34,963 bases of DNA from positions 1 through 34,963 of the forward strand of contig JAZNIJ010000107.1 of assembly GCA_045577455.1 (NCBI GenBank), given 5' to 3'. The stretch is from SIG653 sp045577455. Its GTDB lineage: Bacteria > Bacillota > Clostridia > Oscillospirales > CAG-382. Below are positions 1 through 7,881 of this stretch, one piece after another (within the stretch, counting starts at the first letter, position 1; the number at the start of each line of letters is the position of its first letter). The translations under genes were made by a program, and so were the position numbers. The notes under the pieces were generated by a model that had not been told where the DNA came from, ran no database searches, and worked only from the letters and a program-made list of their open reading frames with translations.

Positions 1-92
1 AACGGGATGCATTCGGTACTAAATTTTTGGAACTCTTCTGTAGTGCGTATGTAGTCTTGGTAAAAACAGTTATTTATTAAATTTTCCTTCAT
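1..92 (-). CDS. Start of an unknown gene cut by the window edge
   Basis: An open frame starts with ATG at 92 (minus strand) and stays open for 30 codons to the window edge. A GTGGGG-type ribosome binding site lies about 8 bases before the ATG. The visible N-terminus (MKENLINNCFYQDYIRTTEE) shows no signal peptide or motif that I recognise. It is divergent from the plus-strand gene at 175, with a short AT-rich gap between them. The call rests on the start signal and the open frame only. Confidence 0.35.
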   Translation of the reverse strand, partial: MKENLINNCFYQDYIRTTEEFQKFSTECIP

Positions 93-113
93 TATTGTAT
101 CCCCACTTTAAAT

Positions 114-119
114 TATAAT
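114..119 (+). promoter_or_regulatory. Possible -10 box for the plus-strand pair
   Basis: A perfect TATAAT lies at 114-119, about 55 bases before the likely start codon at 175, in the gap between divergent genes. No good -35 box is present at 16-18 bases spacing, and the region is very AT-rich, so this could be chance. Confidence 0.25.
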
Positions 120-174
120 GATAATTATTAGTTATCCTTTAAAGTCCAAAATAACCAAGGAGTGTAAAAAAACG

Positions 175-651
175 ATGTCTAAAATTATAAAATATAAAGT
201 AGTAATTAATGAGAAAAAACATAATCAAAAAAATTCAAGTTTACTAAAGCAATATGAGGTAATTAATAGTACATATGATCAACAAATGGCAGCCATACAA
301 ACTGTTATAACAATATCTACTACAATTTCTTCTGCCATACTTGTTGTTATATGTACCGAGGATGATTTAGTTAAAACTTTATTAGCAACTTCTCCCAACA
401 AGGAGTTTTTACCACTTATTATTTTATTGTTTGTTGCGACTATATTAAATTTGTGTTGTTTAATTAGTATAAAAGTGCAAATATCAGCTTGTGAGGTGTT
501 GCGTAAAGAACTTCACTCGATTGAAAATAAATTTAGATTATATCCCATGCATAGAAAAAATAAATTGAAGTCATCTTTTATCGTGACTATATTGGGTTCT
601 TTAACTAATCTAGTTGCTTTTTTATTTTTGTTAGTAATTGCTTTGTTGTAG
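175..651 (+). CDS. Small three-pass membrane protein, unknown function
   Basis: A 158-aa protein counted from ATG 175, chosen because AAGGAG lies at 157-162; an upstream in-frame ATG at 118 has no such site. A basic soluble N-terminus of about 38 residues is followed by hydrophobic segments near residues 40-60, 77-99 and 134-157, with a short charged loop between the second and third. The family is not recognised. The base composition is clearly more AT-rich than the conjugation genes and the strand is opposite, so it looks like acquired cargo. It probably forms an operon with the next gene, 62 bases away. The layout is loosely like small multi-pass membrane effectors of defence systems, but no motif proves this. 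Confidence 0.7.
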   Translation: MSKIIKYKVVINEKKHNQKNSSLLKQYEVINSTYDQQMAAIQTVITISTTISSAILVVICTEDDLVKTLLATSPNKEFLPLIILLFVATILNLCCLISIKVQISACEVLRKELHSIENKFRLYPMHRKNKLKSSFIVTILGSLTNLVAFLFLLVIALL

Positions 652-713
652 GGGATATTTATATGCCATAGTTTAATTAGAGCAATTAATATCAATATCT
701 GGAGTGATAAATA

Positions 714-1367
714 ATGGATGCAAATATTATAACTACACTCATTACTGGTGGAATAGCAATAATAACTGTCGTAGTTAATATGGGATTAACTATACATAGA
801 AACAAACAGGACAGTGTGACAACTTACAGAATGGCTTGGATAAATGAAATAAGAGAAGAGTATTCAAAAATATTAAGTTGGGATTTTAAAACACAAGATG
901 CACAAGGGAAAACGATATTTAATCCTATAAATGATATTCAAAGATCAGTTTATAAAGTAAGTTTGATGTTAAATACTAAAGATACTTATGATAAAGAATT
1001 ACTGGATTTAACTTTTACTTATTTAGAAAATATAGAGTCAATGTATAATTCTTACTTTTTACAAAAAGAATTATCAGAAGATAAAGCTGAATTGATATCT
1101 AAACAGGGCGAAGAATCATATGATAAAACTATTCAACACATTGAAAAAGAATTTGATAAAGCATTAGATAATATTTTGGAAATAAAATACACACTGCATA
1201 AAAAGATAAGAGTGTATCTAAAAGCAGAATGGACAAGAATAAAAGCCGAATCTTCAATCATAAAGTTTAAATATAGGAAATACTACACTTGTTCAGGATT
1301 TAATTCCGAAAAAGTTATAAAAGAAACTTTGGAAAACTATAAAACAATTGATTATTTATATTTCTAA
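714..1367 (+). CDS. Membrane-anchored helical protein, unknown function
   Basis: A 217-aa protein with one N-terminal membrane helix (about residues 5-26) followed by a long, charged, mostly helical soluble part. GGAG precedes the ATG by about 9 bases. The YRMAWINEIREEYS stretch just after the helix resembles the N-terminal part of many uncharacterised single-anchor proteins from phages and mobile elements, but I cannot name a family. It is very AT-rich, like its upstream neighbour, with which it likely shares a transcript. A two-gene membrane module facing away from the conjugation operon would fit a defence, exclusion or toxin-type cargo; this is inference only. Confidence 0.7.
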   Translation: MDANIITTLITGGIAIITVVVNMGLTIHRNKQDSVTTYRMAWINEIREEYSKILSWDFKTQDAQGKTIFNPINDIQRSVYKVSLMLNTKDTYDKELLDLTFTYLENIESMYNSYFLQKELSEDKAELISKQGEESYDKTIQHIEKEFDKALDNILEIKYTLHKKIRVYLKAEWTRIKAESSIIKFKYRKYYTCSGFNSEKVIKETLENYKTIDYLYF

Positions 1368-1443
1368 TAAGTTTATGTTACCTTGGTATTCATCTTCTGT
1401 TATTATCTTCTTCACTGTATACTTATTAGCTCATCCACTATGA

Positions 1444-1481
1444 AAGGGACTACTGTCACCATTAAGGCGCAGTAGTCCCTT
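1444..1481. terminator. Convergent hairpin between plus-strand and minus-strand genes
   Basis: A perfect 12-bp inverted repeat (1444-1455 with 1470-1481, stem AAGGGACTACTG) with a 14-base loop sits between the converging genes ending at 1367 and 1502. T-runs next to it are weak on both sides, so it may act as a modest two-way terminator. Confidence 0.6.
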
Positions 1482-1501
1482 GTTAGTTATTAGATACTTT
1501 T

Positions 1502-1759
1502 TTACAACAAATAATATGTGTTGCTTGAAAAAGAGCCGTTACCTCGTTTTCGTATTTCTTTACGAATTAACTTTTCTTTTTCTAAATCTGTTAATGCTCT
1601 ACGGACAGTGCTTTCTGAAAGAGATAGATGTCTTGCTATAGTTCTAATACCTGGAAAGCACTTGTTTTCTTTATCAGCTCTGTCTACAAGATATAAATAT
1701 ACTAACTTAGCACGTGAAGATAACTCAACCTCATAGACTTTTCTTCTATAGTTATCCAT
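1502..1759 (-). CDS. Winged helix-turn-helix DNA-binding protein (HTH_36 type)
   Basis: An 85-aa protein that is almost all one winged helix. The N-terminal part (SSRAKLVYLYLVDRAD) is followed by FPGIRTIARHLSLSESTVRRAL, the recognition helix pair, and a basic wing ending RKRGNGSFSSNTYYLL. This resembles the replication-initiator/HTH_36 group found just downstream of VirD4 in Tn1549-like elements. AAAGGAG lies 9 bases before ATG 1759. Its start overlaps the end of virD4, so the two are probably translated together. Likely a regulator of transfer or replication genes; the operator is not visible. It is the last gene of the minus-strand run. Confidence 0.85.
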   Translation of the reverse strand: MDNYRRKVYEVELSSRAKLVYLYLVDRADKENKCFPGIRTIARHLSLSESTVRRALTDLEKEKLIRKEIRKRGNGSFSSNTYYLL

Positions 1760-3629
1760 TGTTGATATCTCCTTTGTCAGTTCTTAAAACTGTGTGTTGT
1801 GCCTTTTGCTCAGACATATACTCAGACTGCTCTTGCATAACATCTTCAGGTATTTCTTCAACTTCATATTCAGTTAATGCTTGACCTGATGTGCCAAAAG
1901 GTTTATTTGCAGGGGATTTTTCTTCTCTGTCATTTATCTTTCTTTCGGATGGATACAGCTCGTTTATCGCGTCTTCAATAATCTTTCGACTTGTATATTT
2001 AACAGTTCTTGAACCTTTATCTTCAGGTGCATATGGTTCTGTATCGAACTTTATTCCCCATTTAAAAAACAGTTTCAGTTTAGATATAAAGGGATGAGAA
2101 CCTGTCTTCATAACGATAAAATTACCCTTATCCATTGATTTAAGCTCATCAGCAGTCATCAATGGTCTTTCTATCATCTGAAGACTTTGAGATGGATCAT
2201 TTTTACTTCTTGATACTGAACCGGACATTACAGTTCTTGAACCAAGCGATTTAGATATTATATCAGCCGTTTCGGAAGTAGGCGCAAAACCACCAGCAAT
2301 AGTTATCTGACAGTTGTCTTGAATAATAGCAGCACCTTCTCTACCATAGTTTTTTTCAAGCTGTTGAAATGACTGAATAATACTTACTAATGATAGACGT
2401 CTTGAACGAGAAGCAGAGTACATCATTTCTGCAGAACTAATTGCAGGAAGAGTACCGAACTCATCCATATAAAACATAACTCTGTCTTTTAATGCACCAC
2501 CTTGTTCATCTGCAACCATAAGTATTTCACGATATAACTGTTGCAAAAGAAGGGATACCATAAAGTATGTTGTTGGATTTTCTTCGGGTAATACAATAAA
2601 GATGGCACTCTTTTTAGAACAAAACTTTTCTGCATCAATTGCTGTATCAAAGCAGAGTATTTGTTCAAGTTCTGAATCGAGAAATGCATTAAGACGAGAC
2701 ATTGCTGTTGACATAACCGATTGCATGGCCTGGTCACTTGTATTAAGTGCAGCACCTGCAAACCATTTGGTTTTATGTTCGGGTGGAAGTTTCTCCATGA
2801 TTTTATGAAATTGAGTTTTACCTTTACCCATATTAGGTGCAGGAGCAAGTAACTCTTGAATAAGCTTATATACAGAAACTATATGACGTTGTTCGGGTGG
2901 AGCAAATTCAGCAACCAATAGGATTGACGAGGTAAGCAAGCCTTCTGCTGCATCGTAAAAGAAAGCATTTTGACCAAATGAAGCGGCATCTCCTTCACTA
3001 AATATAATTGTCTTACCGATGATCTTAGCATATTTTTCGGCTTTGGCTTTGTATGTTAAGTTATTGGGATCATCCTTATATAAATCCATATATTTATTAA
3101 CAAGATGAAGCAAATTGTTACCATCCGACTTTGTTGGGTTTCGAAGGTCTATTATGGCAACATCGTAACCATAATATTCTTTTGCAATGTTACCATAATT
3201 TCTATACAAATCACCTTTTGTATCTGTAGTTAAAAATGACATTCCTGATGCACAAGCATACTCAAGGTTTGGATATAACCAATATGCTGTTTTACCACAT
3301 CCGGCTGCGCCTATCATCATAGTATGTACATCTGAAGTATCAACCATTGCATAATCATGACCACCTATTGTCCTGCATCCAACAATAACCCCTTGTGGTA
3401 ATTCATTTTTATTTTTGTTTTTTCTCCATAAATCCGGAGTAAAGGGAACATGCTTATACACTTTCTTTTGTTCAAGTTTGGATAAAAATCTTGCTGTGCC
3501 ATGCTGACCATCTCCAACAGTTTTACTTTTGATACTGTTAAGATTATAGATATGAGAAACAATTGTAATTCCACCTATTAAAGCAAACATTACGATACCC
3601 ACAAAAATTAAGATAATTGGACCATCCAC
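1752..3629 (-). CDS. virD4: Type IV secretion coupling protein, VirD4/TraG family ATPase
   Basis: A 625-aa coupling protein that brings the relaxase-DNA complex to the secretion channel at the inner face of the membrane. An N-terminal membrane helix (residues about 4-27) is followed by the ATPase domain: Walker A GAAGCGKT near residues 106-113 and Walker B VMFYMDEFG near 385. The later SRSRRLSLVSIIQSFQQLE stretch is typical of VirD4/TraG proteins. The start is GTG, with AGGAGG 10 bases upstream; an ATG a few bases inside is out of frame. The last 100 residues are acidic and low in complexity, possibly a tail for substrate contacts. It overlaps the primase-like gene upstream and the HTH gene downstream. 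Confidence 0.93.
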   Translation of the reverse strand: MDGPIILIFVGIVMFALIGGITIVSHIYNLNSIKSKTVGDGQHGTARFLSKLEQKKVYKHVPFTPDLWRKNKNKNELPQGVIVGCRTIGGHDYAMVDTSDVHTMMIGAAGCGKTAYWLYPNLEYACASGMSFLTTDTKGDLYRNYGNIAKEYYGYDVAIIDLRNPTKSDGNNLLHLVNKYMDLYKDDPNNLTYKAKAEKYAKIIGKTIIFSEGDAASFGQNAFFYDAAEGLLTSSILLVAEFAPPEQRHIVSVYKLIQELLAPAPNMGKGKTQFHKIMEKLPPEHKTKWFAGAALNTSDQAMQSVMSTAMSRLNAFLDSELEQILCFDTAIDAEKFCSKKSAIFIVLPEENPTTYFMVSLLLQQLYREILMVADEQGGALKDRVMFYMDEFGTLPAISSAEMMYSASRSRRLSLVSIIQSFQQLEKNYGREGAAIIQDNCQITIAGGFAPTSETADIISKSLGSRTVMSGSVSRSKNDPSQSLQMIERPLMTADELKSMDKGNFIVMKTGSHPFISKLKLFFKWGIKFDTEPYAPEDKGSRTVKYTSRKIIEDAINELYPSERKINDREEKSPANKPFGTSGQALTEYEVEEIPEDVMQEQSEYMSEQKAQHTVLRTDKGDINNG

Positions 3630-4522
3630 TTTTTATCAACCTCCTGTTTAGAAAATAATAAATCCTCATTCCAATCTTTTAATGTTGGAACGAGGATTTC
3701 TGATTTAATGCCTTTTATAAATAGTTTATCCGAAAGTCTTTGTGCGGCTGTTTGACCTGCGTTATCATTATCAAAACAAATATAAACTTGTTCAATATGT
3801 TTGTTATCTCCAAGACATTGAAACAAAACATTATCTGCAACAGAACATGCCGCCGCATAGCTGTTGTTTCTCCATTCAATGGGATGCATTGATATAAATG
3901 AAAGCATATCTATTGGTGCTTCAAATAAATAAATTTCTTTTCCTGTTCCATGCCAATGAAAACTAAATTTGTTATCACTACCTGCAACATTTCTTTTATA
4001 GGCACTTTCTTTAGCTGTTCCTCGTTTGTGAATATGTCTTGGAACACCATCGGAATCATATCCGATAAACAATACATTATGATAATCTGCTGATTCTCGA
4101 AGCATTTTAGCATGAACAAATGCAGTGATTATATCTCTACTAATCCCTCTATCTTTCATAAGATATTCATATAATCTTCTCATATTAGAATTTGTTTGAG
4201 GCAATATTAATTCTTTTGTATGTTTTTGAGTAGGGGAGGAGTATGATATAACAGTACCATTTTCATTAAGTAAATACTCCATTGCTTCACTGTATGTTTT
4301 ATTAAAAAACTTTTGAAGAAAACTAACAACATTACCGCCTTCTTGCTCGTAATGGTGATACCAAACATTGTTTCTAATAGATACCTTTCCAGTAGGACTT
4401 TCCCATATATATTCATTCCCACACCGATTTAACTTCTCACCTTGTTTACGTAAGAGTTCTGCAATATCCATATGATATGCTTTGTCTTTTTGTTCTGGAG
4501 AAAAGTGTATATAATTTGACAT
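3608..4522 (-). CDS. Toprim/primase-like protein (DUF3991-type)
   Basis: A 304-aa protein counted from ATG 4522, preceded by AAGAAGG; longer in-frame starts would lie in the terminator upstream. The N-terminus (about 1-95) looks like the CHC2 zinc-finger primase domain (YIWESPTGKVSIRNNVWYHH, then GGNVVSFLQKF), but the usual zinc Cys/His set is not intact. The second half is Toprim-like: YLFEAPIDMLSF supplies the conserved Glu and VYICFDNDNAGQTAA the acidic D-x-D pair. Such proteins are thought to prime or process single-stranded DNA after conjugation. The gene ends inside the start of virD4 (22-base overlap), so it belongs to the transfer operon. Confidence 0.82.
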   Translation of the reverse strand: MSNYIHFSPEQKDKAYHMDIAELLRKQGEKLNRCGNEYIWESPTGKVSIRNNVWYHHYEQEGGNVVSFLQKFFNKTYSEAMEYLLNENGTVISYSSPTQKHTKELILPQTNSNMRRLYEYLMKDRGISRDIITAFVHAKMLRESADYHNVLFIGYDSDGVPRHIHKRGTAKESAYKRNVAGSDNKFSFHWHGTGKEIYLFEAPIDMLSFISMHPIEWRNNSYAAACSVADNVLFQCLGDNKHIEQVYICFDNDNAGQTAAQRLSDKLFIKGIKSEILVPTLKDWNEDLLFSKQEVDKKWMVQLS

Positions 4523-4547
4523 TGTAGAACCTTCTTTCAAAAAAAAT

Positions 4548-4579
4548 AACAGGTTGATTGTAGATTCAATCAACCTGTT
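4548..4579 (-). terminator. Rho-independent terminator after the DUF3800 gene
   Basis: A perfect 13-bp stem (4567-4579 with 4548-4560) with a 6-base loop is followed on the minus strand by ATTTTTTTT. It closes the DUF3800 unit and lies only 25 bases before the primase start, so transcription reaching primase from upstream must pass it or start locally. Confidence 0.85.
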
Positions 4580-4592
4580 TAATAAAAACTAC

Positions 4593-5276
4593 TTATTTTT
4601 TTATGAATTTCTTTTTTTCTACAGACTTAATATAATTTTTATATAATTCTTGCGGTTTGTAGAAAAAGTTAGTTTCAGATTTTGTGAGTAAATTGCTTTC
4701 TCTTTTTTGTTTGAGCAATTCTATTGAACAAATAAAATCAGCAGATTGCAACAACTGATACTGCTTCGGAGAGGCATTTTTAAACTCAATAGCTGTTAAT
4801 TTAGCGTGCATAATCACATTAAGAATGTAACTCAATTCGATTTGACCATTGTCATAATATACAACAATCCTGTCAAACGAAAAGAAGTATTCTTGGTTAT
4901 CTTCTATGAATCTCGATAGTTGCTTAGATATACTTGCCGATAAAGCGTGTCTATCTTTGCATTCTCGTTTGTTAACAATAATATTGAAATATCTTATCGG
5001 ACAACTGATAGTAAAACGCAACATTTTGTTTAAAATCCTTCTGCGTTCATCAATATTCAAATTGTTATACGGGGATTCTTTTCGGATGATAGGGTGTGTA
5101 TGTACGTATTCATCCTGTATGTCACATTCAGCAAGCCAAGATTTCAGTCGCGTTATATTGTTAGTGATGTCGTCAGCTTGATTGTGAAAGACAAGTGTCA
5201 CAATATAGAAAGGGGATTGATTTACCGCATCTCCAAAATCGCCTGACTCATCAATAAATATACTTAGTTCCTTCAA
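4593..5276 (-). CDS. DUF3800 domain protein
   Basis: A protein of about 227 aa. The N-terminus KELSIFIDESGDFG carries the acidic D-E-S-G motif that starts the DUF3800 family, which has a predicted RNase H-like fold; no activity is proven for this protein. I choose TTG 5276 because AGAAGG lies 9 bases upstream; an ATG at 5285 abuts that site, and the frame further upstream runs through a promoter and an RNA hairpin. The gene forms a self-contained unit: its own promoter, a structured leader RNA and a terminator, set between relaxase and primase. This suggests an inserted cargo module rather than a transfer gene. Possible roles are RNA or DNA processing or defence. Confidence 0.8.
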   Translation of the reverse strand: MKELSIFIDESGDFGDAVNQSPFYIVTLVFHNQADDITNNITRLKSWLAECDIQDEYVHTHPIIRKESPYNNLNIDERRRILNKMLRFTISCPIRYFNIIVNKRECKDRHALSASISKQLSRFIEDNQEYFFSFDRIVVYYDNGQIELSYILNVIMHAKLTAIEFKNASPKQYQLLQSADFICSIELLKQKRESNLLTKSETNFFYKPQELYKNYIKSVEKKKFIKK

Positions 5277-5291
5277 GATAAACATCCTTCT

Positions 5292-5388
5292 ATAAATAAA
5301 AAATGGCGAGGAATATACTCCCCGCCTGCGATGGCCCCAGAGTTTACACCCAAGCCAATGCATTTCGGATACTGCGTATCCCTTTTGC
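5292..5388 (-). ncRNA. Structured RNA upstream of the DUF3800 gene
   Basis: Starting about 7 bases after the -10 box, the RNA can form three elements in order: an outer ATGCA/TGCAT pairing that encloses the hairpin GGATAC-GCA-GTATCC; a TGGC/GCCA stem with an inner GGGT-GTAA-ACTC hairpin; and an 8-bp stem (5319-5326 with 5305-5312, one G-T pair) followed by ATTTTTTATTT, a terminator shape. Conserved 'DUF3800' RNA motifs next to DUF3800 genes are known as a class of predicted structured RNAs; this element fits that idea by position and folding. I cannot say which motif it matches. It may instead be an attenuator controlling the gene. Confidence 0.6.
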
Positions 5389-5394
5389 ATCATT

Positions 5395-5423
5395 ATTGTA
5401 CCACAAAAATAGTATAGTGTCAA
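5395..5423 (-). promoter_or_regulatory. Sigma-A promoter for the RNA-DUF3800 unit
   Basis: On the minus strand TTGACA (5418-5423) and TACAAT (5395-5400) are separated by exactly 17 bases, a near-perfect housekeeping promoter. It is the best promoter I can find in the window and places the transcript start near 5388. Confidence 0.8.
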
Positions 5424-5516
5424 TAATGTATGAGTGATAAACCATAATGTTTTTTAAGTTACCACTATTATATACTATGCACACATTAAATTCAAATATA
5501 CAAACAAAAATAAATT

Positions 5517-6893
5517 TTACATTTTTAATCCCTGAGCATATTTCTTTTCTTGAATCTTTTTAAGAACCTTTCTATCAACTTGTTGATCAGTCTGATTATC
5601 TTCTTCGAACTTGTCTTGTATTGCTTGAGTTAACCTTGCGAATAATCTTGCAGAAGAAAGTGCTATATCAGTTTTCCAATGATACTTTTTAGGTGGTTGA
5701 AATGTAGGTGGAAGAGTAGGGATTTTAACTTTTCCGGGTAAATATATCTTCTCTACATTTTCATCTATAAAAGGATATTCAGATATATCTTTGAGTCTAA
5801 GTGCTTCTTGCAGAACTGCATTTCGAATACTTTTGAATTCTTTGTTGGAAGATAATGGTACACGAGGTGGCATTTCTTCACGATAGATTTTAACTATCAT
5901 TTCCCTTTGTTCATACCAAAGCTCATATAGTTCTTTTATTCTCTCATCTGATGCCATCTCATCAACTATTCCATCAATTAAATTTTTAGCTCTTTTGGGA
6001 AGATAACCATACATCATTCTTCCTGAATAATTATCTAATTCGCTTACCAATTGTTTTAATAAGTCTGCGACAATGGAATTAGAATAGTGACCTTCATTTA
6101 TTAAAGAAACCACTTCTTCAATCTTGTTTTTAGCTTCTTTTCGCAACTCATTTCGTCTGTCTGTTTGTTCAACATATATATTGTGCATCTCAGAAGAAAA
6201 AATATCTTTTGCAAAAGTTCTTTTAAGATCATCTAAACGTTTCTCAGTTATGTATGGTTCTCTACCTACAGAATAAGCAACCAAATGTATGTGTGGATGA
6301 TATGTTTCATTATGAAAAGCCGCATACCATCTTAAATCTGATGGAGAAATGTTCATTGATTTTGCTATAGCAATCGTGTTTCTTTTTAACAACTCTTTCC
6401 ATCTAATTGAACGAGCATAGTCCAAGGCTTCTGCATCATTTCGTTTCAAAGACATTATTGTAGTGAAGACTAAACCATCGTGATTAGCAATATCTTTTGC
6501 AACACTTTCAAGATTTATTTCTTCATCATGAAGTGAAAATAAACCATGTGTTCCTTGCTTTTCTACTCGTGGTCGCTTTGCAATATAACCAATATAGTTT
6601 TCTTTTTTATCTATTAAATCAAAGTATTCTTCCAGTGTATCATCAATGAATTCACTAGCTAATCCCTTCGTTTTGTTTGATAAATAATCCTCATATATTG
6701 GTGTGTTTATTGCAGATGGAAAGTCCTTTGTTAAACTAGAAATGATTCTTTGCTGTTCAATTGTTGCTGGCTGATATCTCCAACTTTCATCACACTTTTC
6801 TACTCCATCTCGAGTTGCAATGTACTTTAGATATTGAGAATTTCTTTTAGAAGATGATTTAAAATATCTCCATTTCAGAACAAATCTTGCCAT
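5517..6893 (-). CDS. MobP-type relaxase (MobP3-like)
   Basis: A 458-aa relaxase that would nick oriT and stay bound to the 5' end of the transferred strand. The N-terminus MARFVLKWRYFK, with YLKYIATRDGVE a little later, is typical of the MobP3 group and provides candidate catalytic Tyr residues. The metal-binding histidines are visible as H199-P-H201-I-H203 within FHNETYHPHIHLV. GYIAKRPRVEKQGTHGLF (about residues 100-118) is another family block. The C-terminal half is long and helical and probably contacts VirD4 or the accessory protein. It follows the relaxosome accessory gene by 5 bases. The ribosome site (AGGTAAAG) is weaker than in neighbouring genes, which may keep the level low. Confidence 0.88.
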   Translation of the reverse strand: MARFVLKWRYFKSSSKRNSQYLKYIATRDGVEKCDESWRYQPATIEQQRIISSLTKDFPSAINTPIYEDYLSNKTKGLASEFIDDTLEEYFDLIDKKENYIGYIAKRPRVEKQGTHGLFSLHDEEINLESVAKDIANHDGLVFTTIMSLKRNDAEALDYARSIRWKELLKRNTIAIAKSMNISPSDLRWYAAFHNETYHPHIHLVAYSVGREPYITEKRLDDLKRTFAKDIFSSEMHNIYVEQTDRRNELRKEAKNKIEEVVSLINEGHYSNSIVADLLKQLVSELDNYSGRMMYGYLPKRAKNLIDGIVDEMASDERIKELYELWYEQREMIVKIYREEMPPRVPLSSNKEFKSIRNAVLQEALRLKDISEYPFIDENVEKIYLPGKVKIPTLPPTFQPPKKYHWKTDIALSSARLFARLTQAIQDKFEEDNQTDQQVDRKVLKKIQEKKYAQGLKM

Positions 6894-6898
6894 ATACT

Positions 6899-7309
6899 TT
6901 ACCTATGTCTTTGATATCTTAATGCATTTTTAAAAGAAATTGAACCGTTTAGAGAGCGTACCTCTTTGATACAAGTAGCACGAAGGTCATCTAATTGAGC
7001 TTCTGATATGTTGTTCAAAGCAGAAAAGACATGGAGTAACATTGATAACTCTACAGTGTTTTTAAAGAATTGATTACACATTTTATCTTCCAAATTTTGC
7101 ACTCTGCTTTTGAGAGAAGTATCTATTAACTCAGGTAGATATTCATCAGTATTTTGTGTTGAAAGATATCCGCAATAAAATCTTATTGCTTTCTCAATAA
7201 ACTCTGATTGGCTTTTGCAACCATCATCTTGATACATTTCTTTTACTTTATTTAACACATCGGGATATGCCCACAAATGAAATTTCTTTTTGTTTGGATC
7301 AACTGCCAT
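6899..7309 (-). CDS. Relaxosome accessory protein (MobC-like, ribbon-helix-helix type)
   Basis: About 136 aa, starting at ATG 7309, which has GGAAG 8 bases upstream; GTG 7318 and ATG 7315 are in frame but too near the site. The N-terminal part (KKKFHLWAYPDVLNKVKEM, then GCKSQSEFIEKAIRFYCGYL) looks like a ribbon-helix-helix DNA-binding unit, followed by a helical domain. By position, directly between the oriT candidate and the relaxase, it should bind oriT and help the relaxase. It may also repress its own promoter. The family is recognised by form and context, not by a strict signature. Confidence 0.7.
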   Translation of the reverse strand: MAVDPNKKKFHLWAYPDVLNKVKEMYQDDGCKSQSEFIEKAIRFYCGYLSTQNTDEYLPELIDTSLKSRVQNLEDKMCNQFFKNTVELSMLLHVFSALNNISEAQLDDLRATCIKEVRSLNGSISFKNALRYQRHR

Positions 7310-7329
7310 AAGCATCACTTCCTTTTTTG

Positions 7330-7570
7330 AATTTATAGGAGTCCTTATGAAATCCTTGAAACGATGGGATTTATCGGCTAATTCTCACAATTGGAGGAAA
7401 ATCGCAAAATATAGGAGTCTACTTTTTGAAAGCCTTGAAACCCTTTATGCAGTCGGCATCGCCGTCTGCTGTAATCGCACAGGGATGCTTTTGCAACCCC
7501 TGTGCTTATTCCTGCAATAAAAATCGGACGAAATAATTCGTTATACACAAGAGCCTGAACGTCCGTTTTT
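7330..7570 (+). other. oriT: Candidate origin of transfer (oriT)
   Basis: This lies in the only non-coding stretch longer than 300 bases (7310-7664), between relaxosome gene and DUF6103. It holds two imperfect direct repeats (7334-7362 and 7410-7441, both starting TATAGGAGTC and ending CCTTGAAAC), a 9-bp near-perfect hairpin (7449-7457/7461-7469), an 8-bp perfect hairpin (7477-7484/7498-7505) with an inner TGC-TTTT-GCA stem, then TTATTCCTGC, which resembles the RP4-family nic sequence. The predicted nick is between G7514 and C7515. A further inverted repeat (7525-7530/7560-7565) flanked by A and T runs follows. With this nick and strand, the mob genes enter the recipient last, as usual. Confidence 0.6.
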
Positions 7571-7664
7571 ATCGACTTTTTATTGTGTGTTCGGGTACTT
7601 TAACCATTTTTCGTACAACTCGTCAATTTAGGGCAAACAAACGGCAATAAACAGCAGTTAAGTG

Positions 7665-7871
7665 TCATTTATTACCCGTGTTTGGATTAGAATTATCTGA
7701 ACTTGATTCAATGTAATCTCTGACATTTAACGGTACATTCTTTTTATATAATGAATCTAATGTTTCAACCAATTTTTCTGAAACCCTTTTATTACCTTTT
7801 TGTTCGAGGAAGTACTTTAAAGCCTTCATTTTAGTTTCATCATATTCAATGCTTATTGAAACCTTTTTCAT
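7665..7871 (-). CDS. DUF6103-type small protein, possible ribbon-helix-helix
   Basis: A 68-aa protein from ATG 7871, with GAGGTG 6 bases upstream (an in-frame TTG at 7880 overlaps that site). The sequence MKKVSISIEYDETKMKALKYF, then LEQKGNKRVSEKLVETLDSLYKKNVPLNVRDYI, matches my memory of the DUF6103 family, common in Tn1549-like elements: a short beta strand followed by two helices, like a ribbon-helix-helix or antitoxin-type fold. It lies at the right side of the oriT candidate, so it may bind there or regulate mob genes. It follows the pentapeptide gene by 10 bases. Confidence 0.72.
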   Translation of the reverse strand: MKKVSISIEYDETKMKALKYFLEQKGNKRVSEKLVETLDSLYKKNVPLNVRDYIESSSDNSNPNTGNK

Positions 7872-7881
7872 GTGCAACACC

